Shown here piece after piece: positions 50,501 to 57,489 of a stretch of 64,000 bases of DNA (position 1 is the stretch's first letter; every line of letters starts with the position of its first letter). The stretch spans positions 168,590 through 232,589 of the forward strand of contig NW_004797282.1 of the NCBI RefSeq assembly GCF_000002075.1. The letters are read 5' to 3'. The translations under genes and the position numbers were made by a program. The notes beneath the pieces were generated by a model. It worked only from the letters and a program-made list of their open reading frames with translations, had not been told where the DNA came from and ran no database searches. Source of the DNA: Aplysia californica. Lineage: Eukaryota; Mollusca; Gastropoda; Aplysiida; Aplysiidae.

Positions 50501-51159
50501 TGTGTGTGCTGCCTTCAAAGCCTAGCTTGTTATGTGAAGTGGAGAGCTGTACACATAGCCTCGAGGCTATGTATACGGGAGGGCATACGCATAGCCACGA
50601 GACGTACGCATATATCACTTCGTAAATTATTTGACTGTTGAATTTAGATTCATCTGACTGCTTGTTTTGACCTTGGCCTGGTTTAGTTAGCTCTATTGTT
50701 GTAGCCTTGTTCTTGTAGTGGGACAGTGACTATCGCCAACCACCACATTAGGAAAAAAAACCAAAACAATGGAAACAACAATCATTGGTTAAATTATTAC
50801 ACCCCTCCCCTAACATAAAAACAGTACCAGTTCCCTTTGTTGTTCATTCTATGAATCAACTAAAAAGTCGATTAAATTACATGAAAACTTCCTGTTGAGA
50901 TCTAGATTCTAGTCTTTAACAACCTTAGTTTTTACGACAAAAGAAGGCATGAGGGCAAGGTACAATGTTTTGACCGACTTTGCTTTCTCGTCAACTCGTT
51001 ATAACAACTTATGGAAGACTTTGACTGACACTGACTTTTTTAGAATTAGTAAACTTAAAAGAAACTGCAGAATACATGTCATGTGATAACAACCAAAGAA
51101 AAATACAAATGATTCACCTTGGTCATTCCCACACCAACAACAAAAACTCTACGAGCCAT
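23426..51159 (-). CDS. SCP2: SCPx: peroxisomal 3-ketoacyl-CoA thiolase fused to SCP2 domain, 18 exons
   Basis: Exons in transcript order: 51118-51159, 48349-48406, 47573-47644, 47074-47138, 46102-46165, 43950-44014, 43341-43467, 42957-43020, 41823-41909, 39600-39750, 37362-37413, 36197-36292, 35184-35291, 28764-28917, 27794-27887, 26863-26992, 24335-24411, 23426-23518. All are GT-AG and in phase; total 1599 nt, 532 residues (human SCPx, from memory, 547). The N-terminus [14 protein letters not shown] matches the family start. Thiolase part, residues 1-402: nucleophile Cys84 in [12 protein letters not shown] at 295-298, [10 protein letters not shown] at 342-351, and GGAC with Cys388. An Ala/Ser-rich linker (about 403-418) leads to the SCP2 domain (about 420-528). 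The last three residues ARL form a type 1 peroxisomal signal. The enzyme cleaves branched-chain 3-ketoacyl-CoAs, including bile-acid-type side chains; the SCP2 domain binds lipids and acyl-CoAs. In mammals SCP2 is also made alone from an internal promoter; no such start is evident here. The gene looks intact. Confidence 0.96.
23842..24020 (+). mobile_element. LINE C-terminal fragment
   Basis: Translates [20 protein letters not shown] and then a basic tail, matching the RGRPRxTW motif near the end of many RTE-type ORFs. A sister copy at 32864-33085 is more decayed. It lies in the last SCPx intron. Confidence 0.65.
24592..25391. mobile_element. Pogo-like TIR element of 800 bp, intact ends
   Basis: Begins CAGTCCGTGCCGGCTTTAAG and ends CTTAAAGCCGGCATGGACTG, with TA on each side (24590-24591 and 25392-25393). 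Subterminal AAGCACG motifs repeat near both ends. No transposase frame; in SCPx intron 16. Confidence 0.85.
26062..26730. mobile_element. PiggyBac-like MITE
   Basis: Starts after TTAA (26058-26061) with CTCTTTCTGGACG and ends CGTCCGGAAAGAG, followed by TCAA instead of TTAA. Internal ATATATCGGCGATA repeats lie near the right end. Non-coding; in SCPx intron 15 or 16 region between exons 16 and 17. Confidence 0.6.
28281..28680 (-). mobile_element. SINE family B copy
   Basis: Full-length reverse copy matching 62132-62531: the shared 3' tail (GCGCTCATATGACCTTAT on the reverse strand), GACTTTGTGCTGTTGAAGC and TGCCTGAACTACAACAGGGA blocks, and the GAAGTGTCTTTAGGCC head. Confidence 0.85.
29000..30380. 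other. SCPx intron sequence, nothing recognised
   Basis: Part of the largest intron (28918-35183). AT-rich, no conserved exon or repeat that I can support; an open frame at 30097-30321 is not recognised. Confidence 0.5.
30403..30480. repeat. AGATCT period-6 repeat
   Basis: AGATCTAGATCT-type self-complementary blocks within the SCPx intron. Confidence 0.85.
31350..31480 (-). mobile_element. SINE family C fragment
   Basis: GCACTTGCAACACAACAAGGTC followed by AT and an AGAGATAAGGA block, shared with 37572-37760 and inverted at 61167-61345. Confidence 0.6.
31682..32475 (-). mobile_element. Pogo-like non-autonomous TIR element, copy 3
   Basis: TA, then CAGGCGAACCTGTCTAAGAC, and at the other end CATGGCAGGTTCGACTG then TA; 794 bp. 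Its interior GGGTCGCCACCACT and ACCAGCAGCTG blocks match copies 1 and 2, same orientation as copy 2. Confidence 0.85.
32501..32733. mobile_element. PiggyBac-like MITE of 233 bp
   Basis: Flanked by TTAA on both sides (32497-32500 and 32734-32737) with CCCTATC/GATAGGG ends. A partial inverted copy lies at 60833-61017, adjoining TTAA at 60829-60832. Confidence 0.75.
32864..33085 (+). mobile_element. LINE C-terminal fragment, decayed
   Basis: Same block as 23842-24020 (GGAAGACCTAGAATAACATG and CAGAAACTGGACAAAACTT-like text) with more mutations. Confidence 0.6.
33100..35170. other. SCPx intron sequence, nothing recognised
   Basis: AT-rich intron upstream of exon 14; contains homopolymer tracts near 34839-34848 and 35084-35132 close to exon 13's donor. 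Confidence 0.5.
36275..36532. repeat. Tandem copies of the SCPx exon 12 acceptor region
   Basis: CATCATCTGGAGTAAGACCT at the exon 12 edge recurs in diverged copies near 36313, 36358, 36440 and 36485, each followed by a GCAACA plus A-rich segment, spacing about 40-45 bases. See findings. Confidence 0.75.
37572..37760 (-). mobile_element. SINE family C copy
   Basis: TGGCACTTGCAACACAATGA tail block, AAGAGAGATAAGGAAAACAC, and AGCACCCGCCAACCACCCA, which on the reverse strand match 61167-61345. Confidence 0.7.
39017..39563. mobile_element. PiggyBac-like MITE of 547 bp
   Basis: TTAA on both sides (39013-39016 and 39564-39567); ends CTCCTTCGATGCC and GGCAACGAAAGGG are inverted repeats with mismatches. 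It ends 37 bases from SCPx exon 10. Confidence 0.75.
40760..41265 (+). mobile_element. LINE C-terminal fragment with a C2H2 zinc finger
   Basis: Open frame 40821-41303 translates [20 protein letters not shown], then [15 protein letters not shown], and ends with [21 protein letters not shown]-type C2H2 (Cys-X2-Cys, His-X3/4-His). This C-terminal layout belongs to a family of animal LINE ORF2 proteins. 5' truncated; lies in the SCPx intron between exons 10 and 9. Confidence 0.75.
42134..42625 (+). mobile_element. SINE family A copy, tRNA-derived head
   Basis: Head GGTGGCTCTCCTTGCCTAGA and a B-box-like GGGTACAAATC, then pyrimidine-rich body, then GTAGGCTTCGACCGCCACCC core and a partial GCTCATATG tail. 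Matches the reverse copy at 46252-46768. Confidence 0.8.
44398..44579. mobile_element. MITE family A copy, left part, split by mariner
   Basis: GTGTCATGATGCAATGGAAT, then GGTGCTCGTCAATCTTTGGG, matching the family. The sequence resumes after the mariner (45947 to about 46040) with TTTTTCAGTAAAATTCACAC. Confidence 0.75.
44582..45944 (+). mobile_element. Mariner transposon, 1363 bp, near-intact
   Basis: TIRs CGAGGGCTGGCCCACGGAAA and its near-inverse ending CAGCCCTCG, flanked by TA (44580-44581 and 45945-45946). The transposase is in two overlapping frames: 44744-45292 (N-terminal helix-turn-helix part, ending at TGDET, first catalytic Asp at 45278) and 45289-45846. The latter has HDNATPHTA (Asp at 45550) and [13 protein letters not shown]; exactly 34 residues separate the second and third Asp, the D34D signature of mariner. 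A small deletion at TGDETT shifts the frame, where the family has TGDETW plus a few residues. No other break is evident, so insertion is fairly recent. Confidence 0.95.
46102..46165 (-). other. SCP2: SCPx exon 5, carrying the thiolase nucleophile
   Basis: Encodes [20 protein letters not shown]; the cysteine aligns with the acyl-accepting cysteine of the thiolase family (VNNNCATGST in vertebrates, from memory). Exon 5 is separated from exon 6 by an intron holding a MITE broken by a mariner. Confidence 0.9.
46252..46768 (-). mobile_element. SINE family A, full length, tRNA-derived
   Basis: Flanked by TGGCAATTTCT on both sides (46241-46251, 46769-46779), an 11-bp duplication. On the minus strand the head has an A-box-like TGGCCTAAAGGTTAAGG and a B box GGGTTCGAATC, followed by a G/A-poor body, the GGTCTAAAATCGATAAGAGT core and the tail GCTCATATGACCTTATGCAG. 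No anticodon-arm fold fits a working tRNA. Confidence 0.9.
47925..48085. repeat. Family R interspersed repeat copy
   Basis: Matches 21510-21630: CTACACAATTTAGATCACAA, GGGCTGAGAAGGG, CATCCCTGCAGAAAG and CTCTCCACTCG. Confidence 0.55.
48931..49570 (+). mobile_element. RTE-like LINE 3' end
   Basis: 48945-49172 translates [20 protein letters not shown] then [16 protein letters not shown]; other frames continue LLYGCETW and RTDRITN-like text, then AGATGAGGTGGGAAGAAGGC. It ends in GATGATG microsatellite as RTE tails often do. Several frame shifts; lies in SCPx intron 1. Confidence 0.8.
50325..50420. repeat. Short (TA)n and GGGCCTGCACGCTTCC duplication
   Basis: GGGCCTGCACGCTTCC occurs at about 50345 and 50391, next to a short TA tract. 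Confidence 0.7.
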
Positions 51160-51400
51160 CTTTTTGCGTTAGTACAAGACCGTAAACAGAGGGTTCCACC
51201 GAAGTCCAAGCTCCCAAGATTAAGATAAACTGTTCTGCGATGCTGCTGACTGCTGGCTGAGCCTGATAAACAGAGAGCAGGCCTTCCTCGGCCCCGAGTG
51301 CACTTTACCCTCTTGGTGGCCTCAAACTACACGGCACTTTCAATGACGTTCAAATGACCTGCTTGCTTGATTGTACACACTGTATGTAAGTACTATTTTC
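51160..51400 (-). promoter_or_regulatory. SCP2: Presumed SCPx promoter and 5' UTR
   Basis: The region lies directly upstream of the SCPx ATG, and no clear TATA box is visible. On the coding strand AGGTCA (51354-51359) is followed after five bases by ACGTCA, resembling a nuclear-receptor direct repeat. Lipid-metabolic genes are often controlled this way, but the assignment here is only a motif match. Confidence 0.35.
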
Positions 51401-52560
51401 GACGATCAAAAAAGGTACACCGATTCATGCGCTAGTAAACCAACTGAGCAAGGCATTGTAAAAAGCAAAGTTTTTACAAGAAAAATGGTCTTATTTTATG
51501 ATTAAGATCTTTTTACTTCGGTATAATTAAATATTAAACGATAATAAGGATATTTTCTCTCAACCAGTGAACTATTTTACAGTGGATGTTACAGCTTGAT
51601 GTGTTGTTAGGTTGTGCTAATTTTTGGCGCGGGGTACTGACGGATTCTCGGAAGTTATTGCAAATTTATCGTGTATTCAACAAATGTCGAACCATGGATG
51701 GATGTAATTATTAATTTGTAAATTATCTTGTATTGTTTAATGTACATTTTGTGTTGAACTTTGCCTGCCATCGCCCAGGGAGGACTGTATAAATCGGGTA
51801 AGTGCTAACTGATCAGAGGTCCTCCATGCAACAATGGACGAAATTTGTTGAAAGCTAGAGATATCTAGCAGATCAATCAGAGCAGTCTGTGTTTATTTGA
51901 ACTTCTCGGTGTTGTTTAGAATATTTAAATAGATTCTGTAACAAATTATGACATAAAAAATGTTTTTTTGTTGCTCTGAGGTCCGAATATGTTATGGTTT
52001 TAATGATTTGCTGTGAATGTTTTGATTACATTTTTCTTTGTATTCATCCGCCGTGTCGTGCGGCATAACAGCTGCAACACGGTTGCGCTTAGCTCGTCAA
52101 TTTTATCATTTTGGTACCCGTTTGAATTTAGAAAGTTGAAATGCAGAGAAACTTCTACTTGTACAGCATTTTCACAGCGTACTCGACGTAATTTATGTAA
52201 TATTACTGCCTAAGTAGCTGATGAATGTGATCACGCTCTCTTTTGTTTGCAAAATCACCCTCAGCCCCCCCGGCATGTTTTGCTGTGTAGATCACCATTC
52301 TGGCTGACGCTGTGTGGTCAAAACGACGCTAGGCCTACTGCTACCGATTTGAAGTCATGCAATGATTGGGTAGGCCTAGTGGTTTGTTAATTGATATTAT
52401 TTGCTAGTGTGGTTCCTTTCCTGATTCCCATAGATAATATGTTTGAGAGATGCATGCCACAGGGGAGCAATAAGAAAGCAAATCCTCATTGTGCCTGTCC
52501 ATGGTCATGGTGTTCCCAATTTTGTGTGCTGACTGCAGTGTGTCGGTGTAGTGTAGTTGT
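51401..52560. other. No gene recognised
   Basis: Sequence upstream of SCPx without conserved exons; an open frame at 52013-52213 is not recognised. Confidence 0.5.
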
Positions 52561-52569
52561 AGTGTAGGC

Positions 52570-52800
52570 TAGATCTAGATATCTAGATCTAATATCTAGA
52601 ATCTAGATCTGATCTAGATCTGGTGTGACATTGTCTTTTGTTTAGGTGTGCACACTTTGCTGCTAGATCTAGATCTAGAATTTAATCTAGATCCACACAC
52701 CTGCAGGCTCCATCAAGAGAATCTAGATTTCTAGAGATCTGGATGTTGATCTAGATCTAGATCTAGTATCATCTAGATCTAGATCTAGAATCTAGTTTCT
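52570..52800. repeat. AGATCT/TCTAGA period-6 repeat, largest cluster
   Basis: Repeated self-complementary blocks make up most of 230 bases. Confidence 0.9.
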
Positions 52801-52833
52801 CTTTTTTTTCTGTCCATGTATTAGATCTCGAAG

Positions 52834-52935
52834 TGTATACAGACCCAGTAACCGGGAACAAAGTCACGAAGTATACAGACCCGGTAGGGGAACTCTTTTG
52901 TGATTTCGGGAAGTTTCAGCGCCCAGACCCGGTAG
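52834..52935. repeat. Repeat E, copy 1
   Basis: GTATACAGACCCGGTAGGGG and GAACTCTTTTGTGATTTCGG match copy 2 (55018-55105) in inverse and copy 3 (56786-56872) directly. Confidence 0.8.
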
Positions 52936-53249
52936 AAATCTAGTGTGTGTGTGAGAGAGAGAGAGAGAGATGCCCCGGTTAGCAGGAAGGAAAGATAGAG
53001 TGGGAAATAGGTGGGGACAAAGAAAGACAGAGACAAACAAAGAAAAAGAGAAGGCGAGCGATACACAGAGGAGAGAGAGAGAGAGGATGACCACTCGATT
53101 GAAATTATGTTCTTTTCTTCAAGGAAGTGGCTATTCTCATCCGGGGTGAGAATAGAAAAACGATCTACCTCTCACCGCGGGTGAGACTTGCCAGCGTAGG
53201 CTATTCTCACCCGGTGCGAAACAAGACCTGCTTTTCCTCATTTTGGAAT

Positions 53250-53830
53250 CGAAGTGGCTAGCCGTACTTAAGTACGGCTAGACCGAGAGTTAAGTACGGC
53301 TAGACTGCCTGTCTAGCCGTACTTAGATCTAGGTTTGGCCCTATCGACTCAAGCCTGTTAAGTACACAGGTCTCAGATCTAGATCTAGTAATTATTAAGG
53401 TTCAAATACATGCAAGTCAGTAAGGCACCTTTTGGTTTTGTCTGAAATACAAATACTTTAGGCATTGCAAACTAAAAATTTCATTTACAATTCAGCCATC
53501 AATATTAAGTACGGCTAGCCTGGCTGTCTACCCGTACTTAAGTACGGCTAGACAAGAAGTCTAGCCGTACTTATCTTAGGCCCTATTAACATTAGAAAAC
53601 AGGAGGTTTAAAATGCATGTACTGTCATTAAGGCACCTGGTTTCGTCTCAAATACAAATACTTTAGGTACTGCACACTAATTTTCACTAAAAATGTATAT
53701 TTACAATTCAGTAGGCCTATTTTTTGTAAATGGTGAGTCTAGCCATCATATTAAGAATAAGTACGGCTAGACTGCGAGTCTAGCCGTACTTAAGTACGGC
53801 TAGACTGCCAGTCTAGCCGTCATTAAGTAC
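53250..53830. mobile_element. Foldback element C, copy 1
   Basis: Starts CGAAGTGGCTAGCCGTACTT. It contains many AAGTACGGCTAGAC/GTCTAGCCGTACTT inverted units and two unique blocks (AAATACAAATACTTTAGG type). Inverted relative to 55322-56466. Its right terminus is lost. Confidence 0.85.
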
Positions 53831-53844
53831 ATACTGTCTATCGG

Positions 53845-54761
53845 GGCCACCTCTATTCTCACCCGGGATGAGAATAGTGCAGGCGAGTCTTTTGGCTATT
53901 CTCACCCGGTGCGCGTTCACCGTTATAGCCTAGATCTAGGCCAACAAATTTTGCGTCCACCCTAAACCACAGAATTCTACACTGTGATAACAGAAAAATT
54001 GTAGAATTCTGTGCCGTGAACAAATGTTCCATTACAACAGTAGCCTACTAAAAGCGTACAATTTTGTCTGTGGGCAGTGGAGAGAGAGAAAGAGAGAGGA
54101 GTAGCGCGAGAACTTCCGGTCAAAACAAAATGGCGACCCGCGTAGTTCGGCTCGATTCGAAAAGTTAAATAGCCATAGCATCTTTTTTGTAGACAACCAA
54201 ATTAATTTACTTTTGTATTTTAACATCATTTTTTAACTTTGTTTTGGTCAATTTGATCGTCCACACCGATAGACAGTATTCAGAAAGAGAGAGAGGGGAG
54301 GAGTAGATCTTGCGAGAACTTCCGGTCAAAACAAAATGGCGACCCGCGTAGTTCGGCTCGATTCGAAAAGTTAAATAGCCATAGCATCTTTTTTGTAGAC
54401 AACCAAATTAATTTACTTTTGTATTTTAACATCATTTTTTAACTTTGTTTTGGTCAATTTGATCGTCCACACCGATAGACAGTATTCAGAAAGAGAGAGA
54501 GGGGAGGAGTAGATCTTGCGAGAACTTCCGGTCAAAACAAAATGGCGACCCGCGTAGTTCGGCTCGATTCAAACAGTGAAATAGCCATAGCATCTTTGAA
54601 GACAATCAAATTAGCTTACTTTTGTGCTATAACGTAATTTTTTCTTGGCTTTTATCAATTTGATCATCCACACCGATAGACGGAAGTGAACGCGCACCGG
54701 GTGAGAATAGCCAAAAGACTCGCCTGCACTATTCTCACCCCGGGTGAGAATAGAGATGGCC
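53845..54761. mobile_element. Foldback element D with three 206-bp tandem units
   Basis: Arms 53845-53920 and 54686-54761 are near-perfect inverted repeats of 76 bases (CTATTCTCACCCGG motifs). Three 206-bp tandem units between them start near 54079; ACTTCCGGT recurs at 54112, 54318 and 54524. Confidence 0.85.
53968..54013. mobile_element. Ultra-short palindromic insertion, 46 bp
   Basis: CACAGAATTCTACAC at the left and TGTAGAATTCTGTG at the right around a 17-base loop; flanks CCCTAAAC and CCGTGAAC match in 6 of 8 positions. Confidence 0.65.
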
Positions 54762-54961
54762 TTTCTTCAAATTGCGATTCCTCCAACTCCAAAATGGAGG
54801 AAAAAACGATCGCTTATCGAAAAGACATCCGCAATCTTCTTTTAGATCTAGATCTAGGCGAGCCGGGAAACTAGATCAAAGATTTATGTCTGTCTGCCTC
54901 GATCTAGTCTAGATCTAGACCTAGGCCATAGATCTTGAAGAACCTAGATCTAGGTCTACCC

Positions 54962-54994
54962 CACAGAATTCTACACTAAGTGTAGAATTCTGTG
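54962..54994. mobile_element. Ultra-short palindromic insertion, 33 bp
   Basis: A perfect 16-1-16 palindrome starting CACAGAATTCTACACT, flanked by GTCTACCC on both sides (54954-54961 and 54995-55002), inserted in repeat E copy 2. Copy 3 shows the uninterrupted site. Confidence 0.85.
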
Positions 54995-55017
54995 GTCTAC
55001 CCTGAGCCAAGAGGGAG

Positions 55018-55105
55018 CTGAAACTCTCCGAAATCACAAAAGAGTTCCCCTACCGGGTCTGTATACTTTGTGACTTGGTTCCTGGTTACCGGGTCTGTAT
55101 ACACT
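55018..55105. repeat. Repeat E, copy 2 (inverted)
   Basis: CCCCTACCGGGTCTGTATAC and CGAAATCACAAAAGAGTTC are the inverse of copy 1, so copies 1 and 2 bracket 2.1 kb. Confidence 0.8.
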
Positions 55106-55220
55106 CCCATTAGATCTAGCCTACATATGAAAATGTGAAAACGTCTGGAAATATAAAATATGATTTTCTACTTTTATTAGCATTTTAGTAAGGGAGTGTG
55201 CGCACATAGACCCGGTAAAT

Positions 55221-55321
55221 CCCCCTGGGAGGGGGGGGGTGCCGCTGACTGAAGTGTCTTTAGGCCATTCCCAAAGGGGGGGGGGGTGCATTTCTCGTTC
55301 TAATGCACAGTAGAATTGTAA
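55221..55321 (+). mobile_element. SINE family B, 5' part, interrupted
   Basis: GAAGTGTCTTTAGGCC and CTAATGCACAGTAGAAT match the SINE B head. The copy continues at 56467 after insertion of foldback element C. Confidence 0.85.
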
Positions 55322-56466
55322 AGGAAGAGGCTAGCCGTACTTGATGACGGCTTGACTAGCCGTGCTCTTAAGGCTAGACTGGCTGGCTAGCCGTACTTGT
55401 ACTTATTTGTGATATAATGGCTAGACTGACCCCAAAAAAAGGCCTACTGAATTGTAAATAAATTTTTAGTTTGCAGTACCTAAAGTATTTGTATTTGAGA
55501 CGAAACCAGGTGTCTTAATGTCAGTGCATGTACAGTGGAACTCGGATTCAACGAGGTCGCCGGGCCTGACTTAAAATCTCATTGAATCCGTGTTCGTTAT
55601 AGCAAACATGAGGTTTTGTGTAAATTATTACAGGCACTGAGCACATAATGTGTAAAGAGAAGTCACAAGTAGTGCCTGAAATGCCTGTGTATTATGAGCT
55701 GTGTAAAAAAAAAAAAAGAGCGATTCGTTCAAATGCACACGCCTGTGTCATCTCGAATGTTTACCAAAAAGTGGTGTTACTGTGTAGAGCCTAGCATACA
55801 GCAACTTTTGATTCCAGAGACCAGCTCACAATTCATTACGTAGATCTACGTGAAGACTAGCACTAGCTTATCATTGTAATAATGATCAGTAACCGAATGG
55901 GAAAAAAGACTGATATGTTTGTATCTGCGACGTTCAACACCCGGACTGCTGGTGCCCCCGTTCTGGGAGAAAAATGAGCGAAGCCACGTCTACGGGAACT
56001 GTTCACTCTGGAAGCGACCTCGTTGAATCCGAGCTCGCTGATTTAAGTGCTCGTTGAATCCGGGTTATTTTTATTGATTTTAAAGAGGAAGAAAACGGAA
56101 TCTATCTCATCTCGTTGAATCCAAGTTCCACTGAATTTAAAACCTGAATAATTACTACTGAGACTTGTTTTCTAATGCTAGTAGGGCCTAAGATGAGTAT
56201 GGCTAGACTGGCAGGCTAGCCGTACTTAAGGACGGCTAGACAATCAGGCTAGCCGTACTTATTATTGATGGCTGAATTGTAAATGAAATTTTTAATTTGC
56301 AATGCGTAAAGTACTTGTATTTCAGACAAAACCAAAAGGTGCCTTACTGACTTTCATGTATTTTAAATCTGAATAATTACTAGATCTAGATCTAATTGGA
56401 CCTGTGTACTCAACAGGTTTGAGTCGATAGGGCTGAACCTAGATCTAAGTACGGCTAACCACTTCG
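55322..56466. mobile_element. Foldback element C, copy 2, with 8-bp duplication
   Basis: Flanked by AATTGTAA (55314-55321 and 56467-56474). Ends AGGAAGAGGCTAGCCGTACT and, inverted, CGAAGTGGTTAGCCGTACTT. Without its internal insert it is about 544 bp. Eight-bp duplication suggests a hAT-like mechanism. Confidence 0.85.
55533..56133. mobile_element. Pogo-like MITE of 601 bp inside foldback element C
   Basis: CAGTGGAACTCGGATTCAAC start and an inverted end GTTGAATCCAAGTTCCACTG. TA precedes it; AA follows. TTGAATCCG motifs repeat near the right end. Confidence 0.8.
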
Positions 56467-56785
56467 AATTGTAATTGGGCTGATCCAGCGTCATGCTCTT
56501 AGCTGTGCCTGAACTACAACAGGGAACTACTGCTTTTTCTTTCTTAATCCTTACTAGATCTAGGTCTAGATCTGTCCTCATTTTCCTCTACTTCTTTTGT
56601 ATGTTAATCACACTCATGTGGTCTTGACAGTCAAAGCAGACTTTGTGCTGTTGAAGCTAGAGAGGTGAGCAGAGTAAGTCTGATTCCCTGTAACGACTTC
56701 TCTGTTGACATCCACCCGTTAGCGCTCATATGACTTTATGCAGTTGCGAGCACCATAAAACCTCTACTAAAACAAAAACAACCAT
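56467..56785 (+). mobile_element. SINE family B, 3' part
   Basis: Continues the copy begun at 55221: TGCCTGAACTACAACAGGGA, GACTTTGTGCTGTTGAAGC and the shared tail GCGCTCATATGACTTTATGC. It carries an AGATCT block insertion near 56553. Confidence 0.85.
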
Positions 56786-56872
56786 GAACAAAGTCAAGAA
56801 GGATACAGACCTGGTAGGGGAAATTTGTTGTGATTTTGGAAAGTTTCAGCACCCTCTTGGCTCAGGGTAGAC
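56786..56872. repeat. Repeat E, copy 3
   Basis: GGATACAGACCTGGTAGGGG and GCACCCTCTTGGCTCAGGG match copy 2 inverted. It has GGGTAGAC once (56865-56872), the empty site of the 33-bp palindrome. Confidence 0.8.
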
Positions 56873-57019
56873 TTGACTTTGCCACACCTGAGCACCCGCC
56901 GAGCACTCGCCAACCACCCACAGTGTGAATGTGGGGGGGGGGGATTTTTTGTTTACATGAAGGATTTTAGTTTTTTGCTTTAGGGGTGACTAAATGCAAA
57001 ATTCACTGCGCACCAAGAT

Positions 57020-57485
57020 TCGACTCTTTAACTGAAACGTCAAGTCTGTGCTCCTCTACGGCTGTGAAACTTGGAAGACAACGAAGACAATACTGGATAA
57101 AATCCAGACTTTCATCAACAGATGTATGAGGAGTATTCTAAGAATTAAGTGGCAGGATAGAATAAGAAATGAAGAGCTGTGGGAAAGGACAGGACAAAAG
57201 GATATAGGAGTAGAAGTAGGACCAAGAAAGTCAAGTGGTGATGGATGGGACACCTTAAGAAAGCCCAGCGGAAACATCACAAGACAGTCACTGCAGTGGA
57301 ACCCACAAGGAGCACGAGGCAGGGGTAGGCCACGGGAAACATGGAGGAGATGGGTGGAAAGGGACATAAGAGAAATAAAGCTCATTGGAACGAGCTTGGA
57401 AGGATGGCCCAGGACAGAGATAAATGGAAGGAGCTTGTATGTGGCCTTTACCCTGCCAGGGGTGAAAGGCACTGATGATGGTGAA
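57020..57485 (+). mobile_element. RTE-like LINE 3' end
   Basis: Translates [40 protein letters not shown], then GRGRPRETWRRWVERDIREI; related to the 48931 copy. It ends with a GATGATGG tail. Confidence 0.85.
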
Positions 57486-57489
57486 ATGC

